A stretch of DNA of 64,000 bases, taken from positions 186,001 through 250,000 of the forward strand of contig NZ_BAAAEU010000024.1 in NCBI RefSeq assembly GCF_039523175.1. The letters run 5' to 3'. A program made the translations under genes and the position numbers. Positions 1-7,932 of the stretch are shown here, one piece after another. The stretch is from Dokdonella_A soli (lineage in GTDB: Bacteria > Pseudomonadota > Gammaproteobacteria > Xanthomonadales > Rhodanobacteraceae). The notes beneath the pieces are model-generated. The model was not told the origin of the DNA. It searched no databases and saw only the letters and a program-made list of their open reading frames with translations. The first letter of the stretch is position 1, and every line of letters begins with the position of its first letter.

Positions 1-2053
1 GCACGTCGAGCTTCTGGTGGAAATCGGGATCGATGCCAAGCCGGTCCGCGCGTGCGCGCACGACACTGAGCGCGGCCTGGATCGACTCCTGCATCACATC
101 GCCGAGCTGGCCGGTGTGGATCAGCTTGCCCTTGCCCGGCACCACGGTCGCCTCGATGCTGAGCAGGTCGCCGCCGACCTCGGTCCAGGCCAGGCCGGTG
201 ACGAGTCCGATCTCGTTCTGCTGCTCGGCGCGGCCGAAGGTGAACTTGCGCACGCCCAGATAGTCGTCGAGGTTCTTCTCGGTCACGCTGACCTTGCGCT
301 TGCGCTCCTCGACGGCCTTGCCTTTCTTCGCGGCCTTCGCCGCGGCCAGGCTGAGTTCCTTGACCACCTTGCGGCAGATCCTGGAAATCTCGCGCTCGAG
401 GCTGCGCACGCCGGATTCGCGCGTGTAGTAGCGGATCATGTCACGGATCGGGGCCTCGGCAATCGACAACTCGGTCGCCTTCAGGCCGTTCGCCTTGAGC
501 TGCTTGGGCACCAGATAGCGCACGGCGATGTTGAGCTTTTCCTCTTCGGTGTAACCCGGGATGCGGATGACTTCCATGCGGTCCGCGAGCGCGGGCGGGA
601 TGTTCAGCGAGTTCGCGGTCGCGATCCACATGACCTCGGACAGGTCGACATCGACCTCGAGGTAGTGGTCGTTGAACGTGTGGTTCTGTTCGGGATCAAG
701 CACCTCGAGCAGCGCCGCCGACGGATCGCCGCGGAAGTCCATCGACATCTTGTCGATCTCGTCGAGCACGAACAGCGGATTCTTCGTGCCGACCTTGGCC
801 AGGTTCTGGATGATCCTTCCGGGCATTGAACCAATATACGTGCGCCGATGGCCGCGGATCTCCGCCTCGTCGCGCACGCCGCCGAGCGACATGCGCACGA
901 ACTTGCGGTTGGTCGCCTTCGCGATCGACTGGCCGAGCGAGGTCTTGCCGACGCCGGGCGGTCCGACCAAGCACAGGATCGGACCCTTCATCTTGTTCAC
1001 GCGCTGCTGTACGGCGAGGTATTCGAGGATGCGCTCCTTGACCTTCTCGAGACCGAAGTGGTCCGTGTCGAGCACCTCCTGCGCGCGCTGCAGGTCGCGG
1101 CGCACCTTGGTCTTCTTCTTCCACGGCACGCCGAGCAGCGAATCGACGTAGTTGCGCACGACCGTCGCCTCGGCCGACATCGGCGACATCTGCTTGAGCT
1201 TGTTGAGCTCGGCGCGCGCCTTCGCCTCGATCGGCTTGGGCATGCCGGCCGCGCCGATCTTGCGGGCGAGTTCCTCGAGTTCGTTCGGCGCGTCCTCGAT
1301 GTCGCCGAGCTCCTTCTGGATCGCCTTCATCTGCTCGTTGAGGTAGTACTCGCGCTGACTCTTCTCCATCTGAGTCTTGACGCGGCCGCGGATGCGCTTC
1401 TCGATCTGCTGCACGTCGATCTCGCCATCGACCATGCCGACCAGCAGCTCCTGGCGATCGGCGACGTCGATCGTCTCGAGCACGCGCTGTTTCTCGGCGA
1501 CGCGCACCGCGATATGGGCTGCGATGGTATCGGCCAGCCGCGACGGATCCTCGATGCCGGCCAGGGTCGACATCAGTTCCGGCGGAATCTTGCGCGACAG
1601 CTTGACCAACTGCTCGAACAGGCTGGTCAGCTGGCGGCCGATCACGTCGATCTCACGCTCGCTGCGCGTGTACGCCGCATCGAGCACGCGCGCATGCGCG
1701 ACCATCAACCCGTTGCGCTCGCCAAAGGTGGCGATCTCGGCGCGGTCGGCGCCCTCGACGAGCACCTTGATCGTGCCGTCCGGCAGCTTCAGCAGCTGCA
1801 GCACGCTCGCGATCGTGCCGATCGTGTAAAGGTCGCCGGCGCCTGGCTCGTCGACATCCGGACTGCGCTGCGCGACCAGCATGATCTTCTTGTTGCCAGC
1901 CATCGCGATCTCGAGCGCGCGCACCGATTTCTCGCGGCCGACGAACAGCGGAATCACCATGTGCGGGAATACCACGACATCGCGCAGCGGCAGCACCGGC
2001 AGCTCGATGAGGTCGGCGGAAGTCTTCTGGGGCTTGTTCGGCTTGTCGGTCAT
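1..2053 (-). CDS. lon: ATP-dependent protease Lon (C-terminus cut by window edge)
   Basis: Lon is a cytosolic AAA+ serine protease that degrades misfolded and regulatory proteins. The 684 codons visible here include the N-terminal substrate-binding domain, the coiled-coil region (QMEKSQREYYLNEQMKAIQKEL), the Walker A motif GPPGVGKT at about residues 364-371, Walker B FVLDEIDK, and the start of the protease domain. The catalytic Ser-Lys dyad lies just past base 1, so the gene is cut by the window rather than broken. The ATG at 2053 (MTDKPNKPQK) fits the family start. It is the last of tig-clpP-clpX-lon, the classic bacterial proteostasis order, with 127 bp and a hairpin separating it from clpX, so it may have its own promoter. 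The identity is certain. Confidence 0.97.
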   Translation of the reverse strand, partial: MTDKPNKPQKTSADLIELPVLPLRDVVVFPHMVIPLFVGREKSVRALEIAMAGNKKIMLVAQRSPDVDEPGAGDLYTIGTIASVLQLLKLPDGTIKVLVEGADRAEIATFGERNGLMVAHARVLDAAYTRSEREIDVIGRQLTSLFEQLVKLSRKIPPELMSTLAGIEDPSRLADTIAAHIAVRVAEKQRVLETIDVADRQELLVGMVDGEIDVQQIEKRIRGRVKTQMEKSQREYYLNEQMKAIQKELGDIEDAPNELEELARKIGAAGMPKPIEAKARAELNKLKQMSPMSAEATVVRNYVDSLLGVPWKKKTKVRRDLQRAQEVLDTDHFGLEKVKERILEYLAVQQRVNKMKGPILCLVGPPGVGKTSLGQSIAKATNRKFVRMSLGGVRDEAEIRGHRRTYIGSMPGRIIQNLAKVGTKNPLFVLDEIDKMSMDFRGDPSAALLEVLDPEQNHTFNDHYLEVDVDLSEVMWIATANSLNIPPALADRMEVIRIPGYTEEEKLNIAVRYLVPKQLKANGLKATELSIAEAPIRDMIRYYTRESGVRSLEREISRICRKVVKELSLAAAKAAKKGKAVEERKRKVSVTEKNLDDYLGVRKFTFGRAEQQNEIGLVTGLAWTEVGGDLLSIEATVVPGKGKLIHTGQLGDVMQESIQAALSVVRARADRLGIDPDFHQKLDV

Positions 2054-2101
2054 CGGGTTCGGTCGGACTGGGTACTGGACGTATGGGTCTTGCAAACGCA
2101 A

Positions 2102-2127
2102 ACGGCAGCGTGGACCCACGCTGCCGT
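2102..2127 (-). terminator. Hairpin between clpX and lon, terminator or attenuator
   Basis: A perfect 12-bp stem (ACGGCAGCGTGG / CCACGCTGCCGT) with a 2-base loop lies between the clpX stop and the lon start. On the minus strand it is followed by TTTGCGTTTG, which is only moderately T-rich, so it could be a weak clpX terminator, an mRNA-stabilising hairpin, or a partial read-through control of lon. Confidence 0.5.
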
Positions 2128-2180
2128 ATCGTCAAGTAAGGATTTTTGCCGCGTTTACAAGTGTCGCGCGCAGCAGCGGA

Positions 2181-3458
<1,278 letters not shown>

Positions 3459-3575
3459 GCCCCGCCTCGGGATATCGCCGTATTCAATGCCGGCTCAGGA
3501 TAGCACAGCGCGACCGGGCGACTAGCCGGGGCGCGCTGGCATCGGAAAGGTGAAAAATCGTGTGGCGTCCGGCGC

Positions 3576-4226
3576 TTACGCGCCGGTCGTGGTTTCGAGC
3601 GGGCGACGGTCCAGCACCGCGTCGATCAGGCCGTAGGCCTTGGCGTCCTCGCCGCTCATGAAGCGGTCACGCTCCATGTCGCGCTCGATCTGCTCGAGGC
3701 TCTGGCCGGTGTGATTGACATAGAGCTGGTTCAGGCGGCCACGCAGGTAAAGGATCTCGCGCGCCTGGATCTCGATGTCGGTGGCCTGGCCCTGCGCACC
3801 ACCGGACGGCTGATGGATCATCACGCGCGAGTTCGGCAATGCGTAGCGCTTGCCCTTCGCGCCGGCCATCAGCAGCAGGGACGCCGCGCTGCTGGCCTGG
3901 CCGATGCACATCGTGCTGACGTCGCAGCGGATGTACTGCATCGTGTCATAAATCGCCAGGCCCGCGGTGACGACGCCGCCCGGGCTGTTGATGTAAAGGT
4001 TCACGTCCTTGTCGGGATTCTCCGACTCGAGGAACAGCAACTGCGCAACGATCACGTTCGCCATGTAGTCGTCGATTGGACCGACCACGAAGACGACGCG
4101 TTCCTTCAACAGACGCGAATAGATGTCGTAGGCGCGCTCGCCGCGCGAGGTCTGCTCGACGACCATCGGCACGAGGTTCAGACCGGTGGTCGGCCCGCTT
4201 GTCGACAGAATGCTCTGGCTGGACAT
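3576..4226 (-). CDS. clpP: ATP-dependent Clp protease proteolytic subunit ClpP
   Basis: ClpP is the tetradecameric serine protease chamber that works with ClpX. From the ATG at 4226 (MSSQSILSTS) the protein has 216 residues. The catalytic triad is visible as Ser113 in GQASSAAS, His138 in VMIHQPSGG and Asp187 in ERDRFMSG. An upstream ATG at 4325 would extend the frame by 33 residues but overlaps tig and adds no ClpP-like sequence, so I prefer 4226. The gene follows tig by about 26 bp, suggesting a tig-clpP-clpX transcript. The short N-terminal stretch before the mature region is the usual processed propeptide. Confidence 0.97.
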   Translation of the reverse strand: MSSQSILSTSGPTTGLNLVPMVVEQTSRGERAYDIYSRLLKERVVFVVGPIDDYMANVIVAQLLFLESENPDKDVNLYINSPGGVVTAGLAIYDTMQYIRCDVSTMCIGQASSAASLLLMAGAKGKRYALPNSRVMIHQPSGGAQGQATDIEIQAREILYLRGRLNQLYVNHTGQSLEQIERDMERDRFMSGEDAKAYGLIDAVLDRRPLETTTGA

Positions 4227-4252
4227 TCGATACTCCCGAGCGCCAAGCGCGC

Positions 4253-5530
4253 TCAGGCGCCGGGCCGCATGACTTCGTTGAAACTCAACTGCTGTTCGCT
4301 GTGCTTCGCATGCTCGGCCATCCACTCGACGACCTGATCCTCGATCACGCGATTCTGCAGCGCACTCATCAATTGGGGGTCGCGTGTGTAGAGTTCAACG
4401 ACCTTCTCGGGCTCCTCGTAGGTCGAGGCGATCGTCGCCAGCGCTTCGCTGACGCGGCGCGAATCGAGGCGGATGTCATTCTGACGCGCCAGCTCGGCGA
4501 TCAGCAGGCCCGCGATCACGCGGCGACGTGCCGGCGCGAGGTAGGCAGCGACCGCTTCCTGCGACTGCGCACCGGCCTGGCGCGCAAGCAGGTTCGCCTC
4601 GTTCTCGACCATGCCCTGCGGCACTTCGAGTTCCGGATGCGCGTCGACCAGCTTCTCGATCGCACCCGCTTTCAGCCGTCCCATCAGCACGCCCTTGAGC
4701 TCGCGCTCGAGATTCGCGCGCACGTCCTCGCGGAATTTCGCGAGGCCGCCTTCCTTGACGCCGAAGCTGGCCGCGAAGGCCTCGTCGACCACCGGCAGCT
4801 GCGCTTCCTGCACGCGCACCAGCTTCACCGCTACATCGGCCGACTTTCCGGCGAGTGCCGGCGTGCGAACCGCGGTCGGGAAATCGATGTGCGCGGAAAA
4901 TTCATCGCCGGCCTTATGCCCGGCGAGCTTGTCTTCGAGCTCCTTCGAATACGCACCCGAGCCGAGGATCGCTCCGACGCGGTCCGTGCCGGCTTCCGGA
5001 TGACGGAAACCTTCGCCCTGCGCGGAATATTCGAACAGCACCATATCGCCAGCCTGCGCAGCGCGCTCGACCTGGGTCCAGCTGCGGCGCTGCAGGCGCA
5101 ATGTCTCGATCATCTGGTCGATATCGGCGTCGGCGACGCTCGCGACCGGCTTGACGATCTCCAGGCCGCTGACGTCGAGTTTGCCGATTTCGGGCAGGAT
5201 CTCGAACGTGGCCGTGTATTCGATCTCGCCGTTCTCGGGGCGGCCGGTCGTCGCGATCGACGGCTGCACGGCCGGGCGCAGCTTTTCCTGGCTGACCGCC
5301 TCCTGGAAGCTCGAGCCGATCATCTCCGACAGCGCTTCGTTGCGGATCTGGCTGCCGTAACGCTGCTCGATCACCTTGGTCGGCACCTTGCCCGGGCGGA
5401 AACCCTTCAGGCGCGCTGTGCGGCCCATTTCCTGCACACGCGAACGGATCGTGTCCTCGAGGCGCTGCGCGGGAAGGCGGACGGTGAGCTTGCGGCCGAG
5501 CGAGCCGACGTTTTCGATCGAGACTTGCAT
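4253..5530 (-). CDS. tig: Trigger factor, ribosome-associated chaperone and prolyl isomerase
   Basis: Trigger factor binds ribosomal protein L23 at the tunnel exit and chaperones nascent chains. The 425-residue protein begins MQVSIENVGS at 5530. It has the ribosome-docking signature GFRPGKVP around residue 44, a central FKBP-type isomerase domain (containing VLFEYSAQGEGF), and a helical C-terminal chaperone domain. The length is normal for the family (about 430). It heads the tig-clpP-clpX-lon series and lies about 90 bp downstream of tRNA-Leu(TAG), so tRNA transcripts may read into it. Confidence 0.97.
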   Translation of the reverse strand: MQVSIENVGSLGRKLTVRLPAQRLEDTIRSRVQEMGRTARLKGFRPGKVPTKVIEQRYGSQIRNEALSEMIGSSFQEAVSQEKLRPAVQPSIATTGRPENGEIEYTATFEILPEIGKLDVSGLEIVKPVASVADADIDQMIETLRLQRRSWTQVERAAQAGDMVLFEYSAQGEGFRHPEAGTDRVGAILGSGAYSKELEDKLAGHKAGDEFSAHIDFPTAVRTPALAGKSADVAVKLVRVQEAQLPVVDEAFAASFGVKEGGLAKFREDVRANLERELKGVLMGRLKAGAIEKLVDAHPELEVPQGMVENEANLLARQAGAQSQEAVAAYLAPARRRVIAGLLIAELARQNDIRLDSRRVSEALATIASTYEEPEKVVELYTRDPQLMSALQNRVIEDQVVEWMAEHAKHSEQQLSFNEVMRPGA

Positions 5531-5619
5531 GGTGTTCCTCTAAACGATGTGCGGATCGCGCCAGGTCGCCGGCAGCACGCGGTTGGCTGCGCGGAAGGGC
5601 TCGATTCGATGCGAAGGCG

Positions 5620-5701
5620 TGCGAAAGGAGAGACTCGAACTCTCACGGGTCACCCCGCCAGAACCTAAATCTGGTGCGTCTACCAGTTCCGCCACTTTCG
5701 C
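5620..5701 (-). tRNA. tRNA-Leu (anticodon TAG)
   Basis: The minus strand folds as a class II tRNA with acceptor GCGAAAG/CTTTCGC, a T-arm containing GTTCGAGTC, and an anticodon loop in CCAGATTTAGGTTCTGG, giving anticodon TAG for leucine. The 3' CCA is not encoded: the bases after the discriminator A are CGC. It is the last tRNA of the block before tig. Confidence 0.95.
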
Positions 5702-5765
5702 CCGGATCGGACCCTCGCCCGCGCGGTCGACTGGTAGCCGCCGCGCGCGGTTGCGCAAAGGAAAT

Positions 5766-5841
5766 TGGTGGGCCGTCTAGGACTCGAACCTAGGACCAAG
5801 AGATTAAGAGTCTCCTGCTCTACCAACTGAGCTAACGGCCC
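5766..5841 (-). tRNA. tRNA-Lys (anticodon CTT)
   Basis: The minus strand starts GGGCCGTTAGCTCAGTTGG and has anticodon stem-loop GAGACTCTTAATCTC, giving anticodon CTT for lysine. The T-arm is GGTTCGAGTCC and the 3' CCA is encoded. It is one of seven tRNAs in tandem between csrA and tig. Confidence 0.95.
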
Positions 5842-5886
5842 GCTTTTATCTTTTACTGCAGTCGCGCGCCAACGCGACAATCACTC

Positions 5887-5910
5887 CCCTCTCCCGCTGG
5901 CGGGAGAGGG
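5887..5910. repeat. Dispersed palindrome, CCCTCTCCCGC family
   Basis: A perfect 11-bp inverted repeat (CCCTCTCCCGC TG GCGGGAGAGGG) lies between tRNA-Lys and tRNA-His. Near-identical copies occur at 54954-55088 between pstB and phoU, so this is an interspersed repeat family rather than a tRNA-specific terminator, although it could also end transcription here. Confidence 0.75.
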
Positions 5911-5967
5911 CAAGGGGGCGAGCGCCATACGCCCCACCCAAACCCGAACTTCGGATTGTAACCAAAT

Positions 5968-6044
5968 TGGGGTGAGCGAGGGGACTCGAACCCCCGACAT
6001 CCGGAATCACAATCCGGGACTCTAACCAACTGAGCTACGCCCAC
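5968..6044 (-). tRNA. tRNA-His (anticodon GTG)
   Basis: The minus strand shows acceptor GTGGGCG/CGCTCAC, D-arm TAGCTCAGTTGG, anticodon loop in CGGATTGTGATTCCG (GTG, histidine), T-arm GGTTCGAGTCC and an encoded CCA after C73. The base before position 1 is G, supplying the G-1 needed by histidyl-tRNA synthetase. Confidence 0.96.
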
Positions 6045-6151
6045 CATTGAAACTGTATGAAACATTCCGCAGGTACGCGGAACGTTCCTGCATCTCGCTG
6101 CCAAGATCCTCGCGTACCACCGAGCGCTCGAACGACCCGCACTTTACCCGC

Positions 6152-6228
6152 TGGCACGCCCGACAGGACTCGAACCTGCAACCGTCGGCTTAGAAGGCCG
6201 ATGCTCTATCCGGTTGAGCTACGGGCGC
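6152..6228 (-). tRNA. tRNA-Arg (anticodon TCT)
   Basis: The minus strand has acceptor GCGCCCG with 3' partner CGGGCGT (one G-U pair), anticodon loop in CGGCCTTCTAAGCCG (TCT, arginine, reading AGA/AGG), T-arm GGTTCGAGTCC and an encoded CCA. The Pro-Arg-His-Lys-Leu order resembles the compact tRNA operons upstream of tig in related gammaproteobacteria. Confidence 0.95.
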
Positions 6229-6309
6229 ATCGTCAGCCGCATTGTCGCGGAAAACCGCAAGCGGAACGCGTTCCGCGAACAACTCACCGCTCCTGCGCGC
6301 GGGCCGGAA

Positions 6310-6386
6310 TGGTCGGGGTAGAGGGATTCGAACCCCCGACATCCTGCTCCCAAAGCAGGCGCGCTACCAGACTGCGCTATACCCCG
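6310..6386 (-). tRNA. tRNA-Pro (anticodon TGG)
   Basis: The minus strand begins CGGGGTATAGCGCAGTCTGG, has anticodon loop in CCTGCTTTGGGAGCAGG (TGG, proline), a T-arm GGTTCGAATCC and an encoded CCA. The C1 to G72 acceptor pair is the usual bacterial tRNA-Pro identity element. Confidence 0.96.
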
Positions 6387-6544
6387 AAGCACCCGACTTC
6401 CGACGACCTCGCGACTATCGGAAGGGGTCGAAGATACTACGGAACCGAAGCCCGTCGCGTCAATCCGGCGCGTGCACGCAAGCAGCACGAGCACAACCGG
6501 TGGAGCAAAACAAAAAGGGTGCCGCAGCACCCTTCGTGTTCAAG

Positions 6545-6621
6545 TGGCGCGCCCGGAGAGATTCGAACTCCCGACCACCAAGTTCGTAGCCTGGTACTCT
6601 ATCCAACTGAGCTACGGGCGC
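6545..6621 (-). tRNA. tRNA-Arg (anticodon ACG)
   Basis: The minus strand starts GCGCCCGTAGCTCAGTTGG, with anticodon loop in CCAGGCTACGAACTTGG (ACG, read as ICG after deamination, arginine), T-arm AGTTCGAATCT and an encoded CCA. Together with tRNA-Ser(GCT) and csrA it reproduces the alaS-csrA-serV-argV order known from Escherichia coli. Confidence 0.95.
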
Positions 6622-6809
6622 GCTGAAACCTGTTCCCGCCAACTGCACGGCCGCAAAGTTTAACACCATGCGTGCCGCCGGTGCTGCCGGCGAAGAGCGC
6701 GCGATTATTCTGATCGAGGTTGCGCGCGTCAACCTTTTTTTGCTGGGTTGGGCAAAATCGACGGATGCGGCGCGCTCTACGCAATCCTCGATTGGGCGGC
6801 GCGCATGGG

Positions 6810-7245
6810 AAGGAGGGGTTGTTCGCCCCCATCCCTGGGGCTCGCCCCTCCGCGCTGCGCGCTACTGGGTCGGCCATTCGGCCGTCCAAAATCGCTCCCG
6901 GCGATTTTGTGTTCGCCCATTCACAGGGTTCACTCGCCCACGCTGCGCGCTGCGGGGCCGGCTTGAAGCCGCCCCGATTCGCTTCAGGCAAATGGTCGAA
7001 CCCGAGAGGGCTCTCCTGCGACCTCTCTCTCCGCCAGAAAAACGCCTCGCGAACGGCGATGCGCGCGGATGGGCGGAGGGATTGTTCGCCCCATCCATGG
7101 GGCTCACCCCTCCGCGCTGCGCGCTGCGGGGCCGGCCGTTCGGCCGTCCCAATTCGCTCCTGGCGAATTGGTCGAACCGGCATCTCCTTCGGAGCTGCCG
7201 GTTCTCCCTTCCCTCTCTCTCCGCCAGATACGAAAAACGCCCCAC
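6810..7245. repeat. Degenerate tandem repeats between tRNA-Arg and tRNA-Ser
   Basis: This 640-bp tRNA spacer (6622-7265) has no credible gene. It holds three diverged copies of one unit, starting near 6820, 6910 and 7085. Each has a core like CCTCCGCGCTGCGCGCTGC followed by a CGGCC-rich stretch and an AATTCGCT...GGCGAATT hairpin. The second and third copies each end in CTCTCTCTCCGCCAG then AAAAACGCC (near 7022 and 7213), which is the 3' end of the neighbouring tRNA-Ser read on the opposite strand. Open frames across it are short and conflict with each other. Confidence 0.7.
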
Positions 7246-7282
7246 TAGGGGGCGTTTTTCGTATCTGGCGGAGAGAGAGGGA
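7210..7282. repeat. 34-bp perfect inverted repeat including tRNA-Ser 3' end and terminator
   Basis: Bases 7210-7243 and 7249-7282 are perfect reverse complements around a 5-base loop. The inner part (AAAAACGCCCC...GGGGCGTTTTT) forms a strong T-tailed terminator for the tRNA-Ser transcript. The outer part carries a mirror copy of the last 17 bases of tRNA-Ser, CCA included. Such a long perfect palindrome could extrude as a cruciform. Confidence 0.9.
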
Positions 7283-7358
7283 TTCGAACCCTCGATAGAG
7301 CTTTTGACCCTATACTCCCTTAGCAGGGGAGCCCCTTCGGCCTCTCGGGCATCTCTCC
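7266..7358 (-). tRNA. tRNA-Ser (anticodon GCT)
   Basis: The minus strand is a 93-base class II tRNA with acceptor GGAGAGA/TCTCTCC, anticodon loop in CCCCTGCTAAGGGG (GCT, serine), a long variable arm, T-arm GGTTCGAATCC, discriminator G and an encoded CCA. It lies 100 bp downstream of csrA, matching the serV position of enterics. Its 3' 17 bases form one arm of a perfect 34-bp inverted repeat. Confidence 0.96.
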
Positions 7359-7457
7359 GGATGTACGCTGGTGTCCGCTCTTCGAAGCAACGCACGCGCA
7401 GTGCGCTTGCAACTTTCGGGGCGCGGAGGATAACCAGTGCAGTCGCATCGGTAAAGC

Positions 7458-7673
7458 TCAACTTGCGGCGCCGCCTCCGGAATTGTCGGGAGCTTCCTCA
7501 CCCGGCGCCAGCTCGCGCTTGATGCGCTGATAGATTTCCTCGCGATGCACAGCCACGTCCTTCGGGGCGTTGATCCCGATCCGGACCTGGTTTCCCTTGA
7601 CGCCGAGAACGGTGACGGTCACCTCGTCGCCGATCATCAGTGTCTCGCCGACGCGGCGAGTCAAAATAAGCAT
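7458..7673 (-). CDS. csrA: Carbon storage regulator CsrA
   Basis: CsrA is a dimeric RNA-binding protein that represses or activates translation by binding GGA motifs in mRNA leaders. The 71-residue protein starts MLILTRRVGETLMIGD and contains the RNA-contacting residues of beta-1 (LTRRVGE) and the conserved VAVHREEIYQRI segment. The C-terminal tail (about residues 57-71, PGEEAPDNSGGGAAS) is low-complexity and a little longer than in E. coli. It sits between alaS and tRNA-Ser, the conserved gammaproteobacterial location. Confidence 0.97.
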   Translation of the reverse strand: MLILTRRVGETLMIGDEVTVTVLGVKGNQVRIGINAPKDVAVHREEIYQRIKRELAPGEEAPDNSGGGAAS

Positions 7674-7932
7674 GTGGTGCTCTCCGTAACACGATTTGTC
7701 GGTCCGATGGATGCCATCGCGTATTGCCTCTCACCCGCGCGCCGATGCAATCCCGGGAACCAGGCAGCCGCCTCCCTTGCTGCCGTTTCCCCTCCTGTCC
7801 TACTCGTCGCTCTTGTTCCGCCACGGCCTTGCGGGTGGCGGTGGCGACGATGTGGGACCAGCCGATACTAACCAAGGCACCCGGTGCACGCAATGAACTG
7901 AAGTACCGGGCAAAGCCACGCTTTCTTTACAT

